Part shown: piece after piece, positions 24,570-32,700 of the stretch
Layout of the letters: every line of letters begins with the position of its first letter
Position numbering within the stretch: the first letter of the stretch is position 1
Origin: JAYZAP01 sp964645285
Lineage (GTDB): Bacteria; Pseudomonadota; Alphaproteobacteria; JAAXGF01
Length of the DNA: 37,109 bases
Assembly: GCA_964645285.1 (NCBI GenBank)
Contig: CAZYDR010000028.1
Coordinates: 1-37,109, forward strand
Reading direction: 5' to 3'
Position numbers and translations under genes: made by a program
Notes under the pieces: model-generated
The model's database searches: none
What the model was told of the DNA's origin: nothing
Seen by the model: the letters and a program-made list of their open reading frames with translations, nothing else

Positions 24570-26080
24570 CAGCCGAGACCCAGTTTCTCGGCCAGGCCGA
24601 TGCGTTGCAGTTTGCCCGTGGTACCTTTAGGAATTTCGTCTAAGAACAATATCTTACGGGGCACCTTGAAGTCGGCGAGTCGGGTTGCCACGAAGTCGCG
24701 AAGGTCGCCTTCAGTGGCGCTTTCGCCGTCGCGCAGCACCGCCGCGGCGGCGACCTCCTCGCCGAGTTTGTCGTGGGGCATGGCGAAGGTCACCACCTGG
24801 GCCACGGCCGGGTGATCCATCAGCACCTCGTCGACCTCGCGCGGCGAAATCTTCTCGCCGCCCCGGTTGATGATCTCCTTGAGCCGGCCGGTAATGGTCA
24901 GGTACCCCTCCGGGTCGATCACCCCCTGATCGCCGGTGCGGAACCAGCCGTCGGTGAAAGCTTCGGCGTTGGCCGCGGGGTTGGCCTCGTAACCCGGTGT
25001 GATGTTGGCGCCGCGAATGACGACCTCGCCGGTGGCGCCCGGTTTGAGCAGTTCGCCGTCTTCACTCATTACCGACACTTCCGGCCCCGCCGCGATACCC
25101 ACGGTGCCGGGCTTGCGAGCCAGGGGCGGCAGAGGATTGCTGGCCATTTGATGGGTCGCTTCGGTCATGCCGTAGGCCTCGATGACCGGCGCGTCGAAGG
25201 TTGCTTCAAGCTCGGCCATGACCTGGGGCGGCAGCGACGACGATGACGAGCGAATAAAGCGCAGGCCGGCGTCGGCGATGGCCTCGGCGTTGCGCGCGGC
25301 GCGCGACAGGATGGCCTGATGCATGGTCGGCACGGCGGTGTACCAGCTCGGCCGTGCATCGCTCAGCCAGGAAAAGAAGCGCAGCGCATTGAAGCCCGGC
25401 GTGCAGTAGACGCTGGCCCCGGCGCCCAGGGTCGCCGACACCGCGGCAATAAGACCGTGAATATGAAACAGCGGCATGATGTTGAGGCAACGGTCTTCGC
25501 CGGTCAGCTCCAGGGTGGCGCCGATGTTGGCCGCCGAGGCGCACAGGTTGCCATGGGTCAGGGGTACGATCTTGGGCCGCGACGTGGTGCCCGAGGTGTG
25601 GAGCAGCAGGGCAACGTCGTCGGGCTCGGCCAGGACGGTACCGCCTTCGCCGTCCCCGGCGAACGAAAAGCCGCCGGCCGGGTCAGCGGCGGTAACCACG
25701 ATCTCGTGGACCGCGATGCCCAGCTCCCTGGCGGCCTCCACCGCCGGCGACTCGCTGCCCTGTTCGACAACCAGGGCCTTGGCCGCGATATCCCTCATGT
25801 AGAAGGCGAATTCATCCTTGCGATAGGCGGGGTTGAGCGGCGCCGTGGTCGCGCCGCAGGCGATGGCGATGAAGGCGGTCGCCATCTCCGGGCCGTTGGG
25901 CAGGACGATGGCGACCCGGTCGTTGCGGCCCAGGCCGAGCCGGTTGAGGGCGCCCACCGTGCGCCGGGCGAGGGCGCGCAGGTCGCCATAGGTCAGTGAC
26001 TCGCGGTCGGGCGCGGAGATAGCGACGGCGTCGTCGTCGCCGGCGGCGAGTAGATCGAGAAGAGTGGAAGCCTCGGCCAT
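24569..26080 (-). CDS. Acyl-CoA ligase, oxalyl-CoA synthetase / Pcs60-like
   Basis: A 503-residue AMP-forming CoA ligase, first gene of the operon. Motifs are LLHTSGTTSRPKIVPLTH (159-176), AYGMTEATHQM, GWFRTGDQG...TGRLKEIINRGGEKISP and the catalytic Lys in PKGTTGKLQR. The TSRPKIVPLTH form of the P-loop and the TEATHQMASNPLPP block resemble plant AAE3 and yeast Pcs60 oxalyl-CoA synthetases, so a small or dicarboxylic acid is a plausible substrate; this is inference. Homology starts at ATG 26080 (an AGGAAAG lies upstream), although the frame is open to 26263 through the divergent gene. It is divergent from a CDP-alcohol phosphotransferase gene with 65 bases between. Confidence 0.9.
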   Translation of the reverse strand: MAEASTLLDLLAAGDDDAVAISAPDRESLTYGDLRALARRTVGALNRLGLGRNDRVAIVLPNGPEMATAFIAIACGATTAPLNPAYRKDEFAFYMRDIAAKALVVEQGSESPAVEAARELGIAVHEIVVTAADPAGGFSFAGDGEGGTVLAEPDDVALLLHTSGTTSRPKIVPLTHGNLCASAANIGATLELTGEDRCLNIMPLFHIHGLIAAVSATLGAGASVYCTPGFNALRFFSWLSDARPSWYTAVPTMHQAILSRAARNAEAIADAGLRFIRSSSSSLPPQVMAELEATFDAPVIEAYGMTEATHQMASNPLPPLARKPGTVGIAAGPEVSVMSEDGELLKPGATGEVVIRGANITPGYEANPAANAEAFTDGWFRTGDQGVIDPEGYLTITGRLKEIINRGGEKISPREVDEVLMDHPAVAQVVTFAMPHDKLGEEVAAAAVLRDGESATEGDLRDFVATRLADFKVPRKILFLDEIPKGTTGKLQRIGLAEKLGLG

Positions 26081-26145
26081 GCTGCTGCTTTCCTGTTCCA
26101 CGAAATGGGTACCTATCCCCACAGGGTGGTATAAGCTCGCCCGCC

Positions 26146-26751
26146 ATGAGCCACAATACTTGGTTTCACCGCATCGTCCGCGTTGGAGTGCGTCCCCTGG
26201 TGCGGACGCCGCTGATGCCCAACCACGTGACCACCCTGCGCCTCGCCGCCGGTCTCGGGGCAACCGCGATCTATGCGGTCGGCGGTCCGGCGTGGAGCCT
26301 GTGGGGCGGGATTGTGTTCGTGGTCTCGGTGCTGCTCGACCGCGCCGATGGCGAATTGGCGCGGCTCGCCGACAAGCGAAGTCCCGGAGGCCACCAGTAC
26401 GACCTCATGGCCGACACCGTCTGCAACGCGGCTATTTTCATCGGCATCGGCATCGGCCTGCGCGACGGGCCGCTGGGCTTGTGGGCGGCGGCATTGGGTG
26501 TTGTCGCCGGACTGGCGGTGGCCGTGGTGCTGATGATGGTACTGCGTCTTGAAGCACTCGCCGGCTCCCGCGCCGCCGAACTCGACAGCGCCGCCGGGTT
26601 CGACGCCGACGACGCCATTCTGTTGGTTCCCGTGCTGGTCTGGGTCGGCTGGGCCGACTGGATGATTATCGGCGCCGGTATCGGTGCCCCGACCTTCGCT
26701 TTGTTCATGTATTTGAAATTCCGCGTGCGGCTCAGTCGGTCGCCGAGGTAG
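26146..26751 (+). CDS. CDP-alcohol phosphatidyltransferase family membrane protein (complete active site)
   Basis: A 201-residue integral membrane enzyme with about six hydrophobic segments. The CDP-alcohol phosphotransferase signature D-x2-D-G-x2-A-R-x8-G-x3-D-x3-D is perfect: Asp65, Asp68, Asp86 and Asp90. The family moves a phosphate-alcohol headgroup from a CDP-activated donor to an alcohol acceptor, making phospholipids or soluble polyol phosphates. The specific substrate is unknown. The protein begins with a basic amphipathic stretch and RPLVRTPLMPNHVTTLR. It shares this layout and residue numbering with the other CDP-alcohol phosphotransferase at 27472-28086, so the two are paralogues. 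The YkgJ gene follows four bases after its stop. Confidence 0.92.
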   Translation: MSHNTWFHRIVRVGVRPLVRTPLMPNHVTTLRLAAGLGATAIYAVGGPAWSLWGGIVFVVSVLLDRADGELARLADKRSPGGHQYDLMADTVCNAAIFIGIGIGLRDGPLGLWAAALGVVAGLAVAVVLMMVLRLEALAGSRAAELDSAAGFDADDAILLVPVLVWVGWADWMIIGAGIGAPTFALFMYLKFRVRLSRSPR

Positions 26752-26755
26752 GTCA

Positions 26756-27475
26756 ATGGCACAGGCCAGCGACAGCGAACGCCAGCGCGCCGAAGCCGCC
26801 ATCGGCCGCACTGCCGAGGCCCAACGCAAGGCTACCGCCAAGGCTCTCGCCGGGCGTCGCTCCGAGGCGCGGCTGTTGCGCATGATGGGCGTCGCCCTGG
26901 CCCGCCGGGCCGAGACGCTGATTGCCCGGGTCCACAAACTGTCGCCGCCACCCCGGCCCATTGCTTGCGGGCCGGGTTGCCCGTTCTGCTGCCATGTGCG
27001 CCTCACCGTCAGCCCGCCGGAATTGCTGCTGGTCGCCGACTATCTGAGCCGCACCTGGCCGGCCGAGCGGCTCGACGCCCTTAAGACCAAGCTGGCCAAC
27101 CTCGATCGCCTGACCCGGGGCCGCGACGCCGAGGCCCGCGAGGCCATGCGTCTGCCGTGCCCCATGCTGGTGGATAATTTCTGCGCCGTCCACGAGGTCC
27201 GCCCGACCAGCTGCCGGGCCGTCGCCTCGGTCGATGTCGCCGCCTGCCGGCAGTCGTATGACTCCCGCATGACCGACCCGGTGCCCCAGGTCACCATGCA
27301 ACTCAACGCCGCCAACGGCGTCGGCTACGGCGTCATCGCGGGATTGATAGAATCAGAGTTCCCCGTAGAAAACATCGAATTCATCGCCGGCCTGCGCATC
27401 GCCCTGGAAACCGACAACGCCGCCCGGCGCTGGCTAGACGGGGAGGGGTTGTTCGCGCCGGCCAGTGATCCCTAA
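26756..27475 (+). CDS. YkgJ family cysteine-cluster protein
   Basis: A 239-residue protein with the YkgJ/CxxCxxCC zinc- or iron-binding pattern: Cys71, Cys75, Cys78 and Cys79 (CGPGCPFCC), then Cys135, Cys143 and Cys153 (PCPMLVDNFC and SCR), plus Cys164. A charged, Arg/Ala-rich helical N-terminus of 60 residues precedes it. The function of the family is not established; a metal-cluster-bearing modification role is often suggested. It begins four bases after the CDP-alcohol phosphotransferase stop (AGGTAGG before ATG), so they share a transcript. Its stop overlaps the stop of the convergent second CDP-alcohol phosphotransferase. Confidence 0.88.
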   Translation: MAQASDSERQRAEAAIGRTAEAQRKATAKALAGRRSEARLLRMMGVALARRAETLIARVHKLSPPPRPIACGPGCPFCCHVRLTVSPPELLLVADYLSRTWPAERLDALKTKLANLDRLTRGRDAEAREAMRLPCPMLVDNFCAVHEVRPTSCRAVASVDVAACRQSYDSRMTDPVPQVTMQLNAANGVGYGVIAGLIESEFPVENIEFIAGLRIALETDNAARRWLDGEGLFAPASDP

Positions 27476-28086
27476 CTCCGCTTCGCCAACCGCAGCTTGA
27501 CCAGCGTCCAGGCGGTCCACAGGCAGTAGACCGTGGCGCCCAGGCCGCAGAGGATGAAGAACGGCTCGAGCCAGCCGAGCCAGGTTATCGGGGCGATGAG
27601 GTAGATGCCGTCTTCCAGTTCGAAGCCGGCCATGCAGGGATAGCCGACGGCGTCGCCGTCGGTCAGTTCCATGGCTTTGTCGAGGTCGAGGTTGAGGAAC
27701 ATGGAAAGGATGGCCGAAGCGAAGCCGGCGGCGCCGAGGGCCAGGGCCCAGTTGCCCAGGCCACCGCCTGCCAGGCCGATGCCCATGCCGGCGAAGAGGG
27801 CGCCGTAGCTCAAGCCGCCGCTGATGTAGTCGAGGTAATAGCCGAGCCGCGAGGTCTTGCCGGTAAGCCGCGCCAGCTCGCCGTCGAAATGGTCGAGAAA
27901 ACGCGCCAGCACGAAGATGCCGGCGCCCCAGTTGGCCGCCGCGGCATCACCGGTGGCGAAAAGCCAGGCGGCGCCGAGGCCGAGCACCAGGGTGAGCACG
28001 GTGATGTGGTTCGGCGTCACCGGCGTATGGGCCAGGGGCCGCACCATGATGCGGGCGAGACGCTGGTCGTAGGGTGGTTTGTCCAC
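27472..28086 (-). CDS. CDP-alcohol phosphatidyltransferase family membrane protein lacking the last catalytic Asp
   Basis: A 204-residue membrane protein with several hydrophobic segments, paralogous to the protein at 26146-26751. The signature reads D65-HF-D68-G-EL-A-R, then G82, D86 and finally Gly90 where the family has the fourth Asp (LDYISG instead of D-x3-D). In solved family members that Asp acts as the base or metal-site residue, so this copy may be inactive, altered, or dependent on its paralogue. The two-base to three-base stop overlap with the YkgJ gene is convergent. The remaining sequence is intact and shows no frameshift, which argues that the protein is still maintained. Confidence 0.9.
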   Translation of the reverse strand: MDKPPYDQRLARIMVRPLAHTPVTPNHITVLTLVLGLGAAWLFATGDAAAANWGAGIFVLARFLDHFDGELARLTGKTSRLGYYLDYISGGLSYGALFAGMGIGLAGGGLGNWALALGAAGFASAILSMFLNLDLDKAMELTDGDAVGYPCMAGFELEDGIYLIAPITWLGWLEPFFILCGLGATVYCLWTAWTLVKLRLAKRS

Positions 28087-28211
28087 GGCTTGGGCCGGTC
28101 GGTTGCGGGTCGTCGTAACCTGATTTCGCCGTCTGACTCTGTCAAGCCCGGCCTTGACCGGTGACGCCGCGCCGGGGATTGTGCGCCAGCCAATATTCCA
28201 GGGACTCGTTC

Positions 28212-29234
28212 GTGCGCCTGTTTCGACTGATCTATCTGCTCCTCGGCATCGGCCTGCTGGCCGCGGTGATCGCCGCCAGCGATCTCACCGCCGTGGGTGA
28301 TTGGCTGTTCCGTCTGGGACTGGCCGGGGTTGTCACGGTGTTCGTGATCGATTGCTGCGCCTTCCTCTGCGACTCAGGGTCGTGGTGGCTGATGCTGTCG
28401 GGCGACAAGCTCGAGGCCGTCTGGCTCTATCGGCTGTGGCGGGTGCGCATGGTCGGCGAGGCGTTCAACGCCATTATCCCGGCGGCATCCCTCGGCGGCG
28501 AACCGATCAAGGTGTTGTTGCTCAAACGGCTGTACGGCACCGACTACCGGGCGGCGACCGCGTCCCTGGTCATGGCCAAGACCATCATACTTCTCGCCCT
28601 CATCGGTTTTTCGGCCATCGGCCTGACCGTGATGTTGCAGGCCGAGGCCCTCGCCGAGGCCTATGGCGCCCTGGCCGGAGCCGGGCTGGCGGCATTGGCC
28701 AGCGGCGGGTTGGGGTTCTTCGCTATTCAGCGCTGGCGCATGGCCAGCCGCCTGGCCGGCTGGCTTGCCCGTCACCGCATGGGGCGGCGGCTGGAACGCG
28801 CCCTGATCCACTTGCAGACCATCGACGACAGCTTCATTGATTTCTATCGCCAGCGGCCGGGCCGGTTTGCCGGCGCTCTTGCCCTGGCCCTGGTAAGCTG
28901 GCTGCTGGGCGCGGTGGAACTATACATGGTTCTCTGGTTTTTCGGTCACGGCATATCGGTGGCCGAGGCCTTGATCATCGATTCCGTATTGCAGCTGATG
29001 CGAGCCGGGACGTTCTTCATTCCGGCTAGTATCGGGGTCAGCGAGATGGGTTTCGTGGTCCTAGTCGGGGCGCTGACCGGCCAGCCGCCGCTTGGGCTCG
29101 CCGCCGCCATCGTGCGCCGCAGCCGCGAGGTGCTGTGGATCGCCTGGGGAGTAATGCTCGGCTGGCGCCTCTCGTTCACCCCGGCCATGGCTGCCGCCGA
29201 ACGGGCTAAAACCGAGACCGCACCCGATACATAA
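28212..29234 (+). CDS. Flippase-like / lysylphosphatidylglycerol-synthase-type transmembrane protein
   Basis: A 340-residue integral membrane protein with about seven to eight hydrophobic helices, of the UPF0104/TIGR00374 family (the membrane part of MprF-like proteins; HpnL belongs to the same superfamily). The conserved loops are EAFNAIIPAASLGGEPIKVLLL and PASIGVSEMGFVVL. Members are thought to move lipids or lipid-linked molecules across the inner membrane. The frame is open from 28161, but GTG 28212 with AGGGAC upstream gives the expected start (MRLFRLIYLLLGIG). The gene is divergent from the second CDP-alcohol phosphotransferase with 125 bases between, and its last codons overlap the cyclase remnant. 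Confidence 0.83.
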   Translation: MRLFRLIYLLLGIGLLAAVIAASDLTAVGDWLFRLGLAGVVTVFVIDCCAFLCDSGSWWLMLSGDKLEAVWLYRLWRVRMVGEAFNAIIPAASLGGEPIKVLLLKRLYGTDYRAATASLVMAKTIILLALIGFSAIGLTVMLQAEALAEAYGALAGAGLAALASGGLGFFAIQRWRMASRLAGWLARHRMGRRLERALIHLQTIDDSFIDFYRQRPGRFAGALALALVSWLLGAVELYMVLWFFGHGISVAEALIIDSVLQLMRAGTFFIPASIGVSEMGFVVLVGALTGQPPLGLAAAIVRRSREVLWIAWGVMLGWRLSFTPAMAAAERAKTETAPDT

Positions 29235-30137
29235 AGGCGGAGCGTGAACAATTCCTGGGTGTCGCGGACGCCGCGTAGGCGTGGCGGCCGACCGGTTGCA
29301 GCCGTTGGGCGCAGGTCGCGGCGGCTCCAGCGAAGGCTTCGGAGACCAGCACGTTGTAGCCGGGCGGCTGACACAGGGTTTCGATGTGGCTGGCCTCGTT
29401 GACCGCCGGACCGATGACCGTGAAGTCGAGGCGGTCGGCGGTGCCGACGTTGCCGTAGAGCACGTCGCCCAGGTGCAGGGCGATATCGAGTTCCATGGCC
29501 AGCCAGTCGATGGCGCGGCGTTCCTCGTTGAGGGCCGTCACCCGGTCGATGGCGTCGGTCGCCGCCGACAGGGCCAGGCTGCACAACGGGTCGGCCTCGT
29601 CGGTACTGGTGTCGAAGGCCGCCAGCAGGCCATCGCCGAGGAACTTGAGCACGTGGCCGCCACGATCCATGACCGGTCGCACCATGCATTCGAAATACTC
29701 GTTGAGCATGTCACCGATGCGCTCATAGGGCATGGTGTCGCTGACCGTCGTGAAGCCGCGCAAATCGGCATAGAAGATGACCGCCGGCAGGACCTCCATC
29801 ATGCCGGGCCGGATATCGCCGGCGAGAATGCGCTGGCCGCTGGCCGGGCCGACGTCGAGGGACAGCGCCAGACGAGGCAGCAGACGCTCGAGGATTTCGA
29901 TGTGCTGGTCGCTGAAGCCATCCTCGTAATCGGTCGACCACGATGTCGCCATGCCGGTCATATGATCGCGAATCTCGGCCACTTCGAAGTGCACCATGCG
30001 GGCAAAATAGTCGGTGTTACCCTGGTCGCGGATATCTTCCAGAACGGAAAACTCCAAGGCCGTGGCCGGGTCGTCCAGGCGTCGCCGCATGCCGGCATAC
30101 GCTTCTCGATCATGTGGAAGAACGGGCTCTAGCTCCA
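29206..30137 (-). pseudogene. Remnant of a class III adenylate/guanylate cyclase
   Basis: The longest open part (29206-30090) encodes a cyclase homology domain with VIFYADLRGFTT (metal Asp), KFLGDGLLAAF (second Asp) and DFTVIGPAVNEASHIE. Several defects are visible. The N-terminal ~100 residues are missing. At the upstream end SPFFHMIEKRMP lies in another frame, separated from MRRRLDD by a one-base loss near 30092-30095 and preceded by TAG (30129-30131). A second one-base shift near 29278 replaces the usual LRGVRDTQELFTL ending with unrelated residues. The Arg four residues after the catalytic Asn, normally VNxAxR, is His. It would have made cyclic nucleotides. The reading frame could still give a 294-residue protein, but activity is doubtful. 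Confidence 0.75.
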
Positions 30138-30440
30138 GGCCATGGCGCCGTGGACCTTGACCCCTTCGGCGATCAGCGCCATGGGCGCGATATCGCCGTC
30201 GTCATAGAGAAAGGCGGAGGCGTACGGCAAGATGTCGGCGCTCATGTGGAACAGGCATTCCTCGGTGCAAACCACACCCCAGCCGCCTTCGCCCTTGGCT
30301 GCGCGCATGGCCGCCTGGCTGCGCGGATACTGGGTTCCCATGCCGTTACAATGGGGTGCCTGAAAGAAGCGGTTGCGACTTTTAACCGGGCCTATTTTCA
30401 CCGGCTCGAAAAGCACGTTGTAGCGATTGTCGCGAGCCAT
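30129..30440 (-). pseudogene. N-terminal fragment of a TMADH-like NADH:flavin oxidoreductase
   Basis: From ATG 30440 (AGGGAG upstream) 103 codons encode MARDNRYNVLFEPVKIGPV, FFQAPHCNGMG and EGGWGVVCTEE, clearly the first 15 percent of the flavoproteins encoded at 30608 and 32701. Similarity stops at GVKVHGAMA; the next codons (TGG, then agc TAG) belong to the cyclase remnant. The family needs about 680 residues, so this is a truncated copy lacking most of the FMN barrel, the 4Fe-4S cluster and the FAD/NAD domains. It is a third, divergently oriented paralogue, and shows that a deletion or recombination joined it to the cyclase near 30137. Confidence 0.85.
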
Positions 30441-30550
30441 GTCTGCTCCCTGAACGCGAATTATACTATGCCGACACACGTGGCGGGCGGCACATTACTT
30501 CCCAGCGGGCACAGGATGTCAACGGGTGTCGTTGCGCCGACCCCGAGGGC

Positions 30551-30570
30551 CGGGTACAACCGGGTACAAC
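30551..30570. repeat. Perfect tandem 10-bp direct repeat upstream of the TMADH-like gene
   Basis: CGGGTACAAC occurs twice, back to back, 38 bases before the start of the flavoprotein gene at 30608. One helical turn of spacing puts both copies on the same DNA face, as for an operator bound by a dimer. It may equally be a chance slippage duplication. No regulator gene is adjacent. Confidence 0.5.
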
Positions 30571-30607
30571 AAAGCCCAAGAGATGATTCTTATTGGAGGA
30601 AGATGCC

Positions 30608-32662
30608 ATGGCACGGGATTCACGCTTCGATGTTTTGTTTGAGCCGGTGAAAATCGGCCCGGTGACGTCACCTAACCGGTTCTATCAGGTGCCCCATTGC
30701 ACCGGCATGGGTCATCCCCTGCCCAAGTCCCTGGCCGCCATGCGCGAATCCAAAGCCGAGGGTGGCTGGGGCGTGGTCTGTACCGAGTATTGCTCGATCC
30801 ACCCGTCGTCGGACGACACCCCGTACCCCTATGCCGCCCTGTGGGACGAAGAGGACGTGCGCGGTCAGGCGCTGATGACCGAGGCGGTCCACCGCCACGG
30901 CAGCCTCGCCGGGGTCGAGCTGTGGTACGGCGGCATGTCGACGGCCAACCGGTTTTCCCGCGAGATCTCGCTGAGCACCCAAAGCCTGCCACTGTGGCAC
31001 CCGGACCCGGGTCAGACCCATGCCATGGACAAGACCGATATTCGCAATTTCAAGCAATGGCATGTGGACGCGGCACGGCGCGCCAAGCAGGCCGGTTTCG
31101 ATATCGTCTACGTCTATGTCGCCCACGGCTATCTGCCGGCCCAGTTTCTGTCGCGGCAATACAACAACCGCACCGACGAATATGGCGGTAGCATGGAGAA
31201 CCGCGCCCGGCTTATGCGCGAACTCATCGAGGAGACCAAGGAGGCGGTCGGCGATACCTGCGGTGTGGCCGTGCGCTTGGCGGTCGACGACCTGACCGGT
31301 GAATACGGCATCACCAAGGAGAACGAGGGCCGCGACGTCATCGAGATGATGGCCGAGATGCCCGACTTGTGGGACGTCAACATTGCCGACTTTCCGAGCG
31401 ACGCCCAGACCTCGCGCTACGTCGAGGAAGGTGCTCAGGAGTCCTATATCGACTTCGTCAAATCCCTGACCACCAAGCCGGTGGTCGGCGTCGGGCGTTT
31501 CACCTCGGCCGACGCCATGGTCGGTCAGATCAATCGCGGCGTGCTCGACATGATCGGCGCCGCGCGGCCGTCCATCGCCGATCCGTTCCTGCCGAAAAAA
31601 ATAGAAGAAGGCCGCATCGAGGACATCCGCGAGTGCATCGGCTGCAACCTGTGCATTTCCGGCGATGCCTTGGGCGTGCCCATCCGTTGCACCCAGAACC
31701 CCACGGTGGGCGAGGAGTGGCGCAGCGATTGGCATCCGGAAACCATCGCGCCGAAGGGTTCGGACGACAAGGTGCTGATCATCGGCGGTGGACCGGCCGG
31801 ACTCGAGGCGGCGCGGGCCCTGGGCCAGCGCGGCTACGACATCCATTTGGCCGAGGCCACCGCAGAGCTTGGAGGGCGCATCAACGCGGAAGCGAAGCTG
31901 CCGGGATTGTCGCCCTGGGGCCGGGTACGCGACTATCGGGCCTACCAGATCCAGCAGATGGCCAACGTCTCGGTTTATTACGAAAGCCGTCTCGACGCCG
32001 CCCAGGTGCGGGAATTCGGCGCCGCCCATGTGGTCGTCGCCACCGGCTCTCAATGGCGCGCCGACGGCGGCGGGCGTTCGAACCCCATGGGTGTGAAAAT
32101 CGACGGCGAAGTCGTGGTCTCGCCCGACGACATCATGGCCGGCATCGAGATTCCCGATCCAGTAGTGGTGTTCGACGACGACCATTACTACATGGCCGCC
32201 CTGATGGCCGAGAAGCTGAAGGACGAAGGCCGCGAGGTAACGCTGGTGACCACTGCGGCGGTGGTCTCGGCGTGGACCGAGGCCACTCTTGAGCAGCGCT
32301 TCAACCAGGCTCGGATCATTGAGGCCGGTATCGGTATCGTGCCGCTGCAGAACCTGGTCTCGTTCGACGGTGAAAGTGTTGAACTGGCCTGTGTCTACAC
32401 CGACCAGCGTAGCCACCGGACCTCTAACACGGTGGTGCTGGTTACCGCGCGCAATCCCGACGACGCGCTCTATCAGGCGCTCATGGCTGATGCCGCCGGC
32501 CTCGAGGCAAGCGGTATCAAGACGGTGAAGGCGATCGGCGACTGTTACGCGCCCAGCACCATCGCGGCGGCGGTCTATGCCGGCCACCTGTATGCCCGCG
32601 AACTCGATGCGCCAGCGCCTGATGGCATTGTACGAAACCGTCGTGAGCGTGCACTGGTCTGA
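30608..32662 (+). CDS. Trimethylamine-dehydrogenase-like FMN/4Fe-4S NADH:flavin oxidoreductase, copy A
   Basis: A 684-residue flavoprotein of the TMADH/2,4-dienoyl-CoA reductase type: an FMN-binding TIM barrel (1-340), a 4Fe-4S segment (Cys343, Cys346, Cys349, Cys361) and two nucleotide-binding domains (GGGPAGLEAARALG near 398). TMADH landmarks align with an offset of one residue: Cys31 in YQVPHC (6-cysteinyl-FMN), Tyr61 in TEYCS, and Tyr170/His173 in YVYVAHGY. The bowl residues corresponding to TMADH Trp264 and Trp355 are not Trp; the local sequences are IADFPSDAQTSRY and CISGDALG. It should therefore oxidise an amine other than trimethylamine, for instance an N-methyl amino or imino acid; this is inference. 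The start has GGAGGAAG. A close paralogue follows 38 bases on. Confidence 0.9.
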   Translation: MARDSRFDVLFEPVKIGPVTSPNRFYQVPHCTGMGHPLPKSLAAMRESKAEGGWGVVCTEYCSIHPSSDDTPYPYAALWDEEDVRGQALMTEAVHRHGSLAGVELWYGGMSTANRFSREISLSTQSLPLWHPDPGQTHAMDKTDIRNFKQWHVDAARRAKQAGFDIVYVYVAHGYLPAQFLSRQYNNRTDEYGGSMENRARLMRELIEETKEAVGDTCGVAVRLAVDDLTGEYGITKENEGRDVIEMMAEMPDLWDVNIADFPSDAQTSRYVEEGAQESYIDFVKSLTTKPVVGVGRFTSADAMVGQINRGVLDMIGAARPSIADPFLPKKIEEGRIEDIRECIGCNLCISGDALGVPIRCTQNPTVGEEWRSDWHPETIAPKGSDDKVLIIGGGPAGLEAARALGQRGYDIHLAEATAELGGRINAEAKLPGLSPWGRVRDYRAYQIQQMANVSVYYESRLDAAQVREFGAAHVVVATGSQWRADGGGRSNPMGVKIDGEVVVSPDDIMAGIEIPDPVVVFDDDHYYMAALMAEKLKDEGREVTLVTTAAVVSAWTEATLEQRFNQARIIEAGIGIVPLQNLVSFDGESVELACVYTDQRSHRTSNTVVLVTARNPDDALYQALMADAAGLEASGIKTVKAIGDCYAPSTIAAAVYAGHLYARELDAPAPDGIVRNRRERALV

Positions 32663-32700
32663 CGTCAGCTGGCAAATCGTAAAGTTTGAGGAGGAGCGGC

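Noticed and set aside
6572..26080. Aminotransferase as HemL, ketopantoate-reductase-like protein as PanE, CitE-like protein as citrate lyase
   Set aside because: Gene context is catabolic, and the partner genes of heme, pantothenate and citrate lyase systems are absent, so only family-level names are given.
30668..32587. A 639-codon open frame antisense to TMADH-like copy A, and similar long antisense frames at 2713-3600, 3728-4660, 5261-6205 and 33451-34269
   Set aside because: All lie exactly opposite well-supported enzymes, have shadow-like composition, and lack ribosome-binding sites or motifs.
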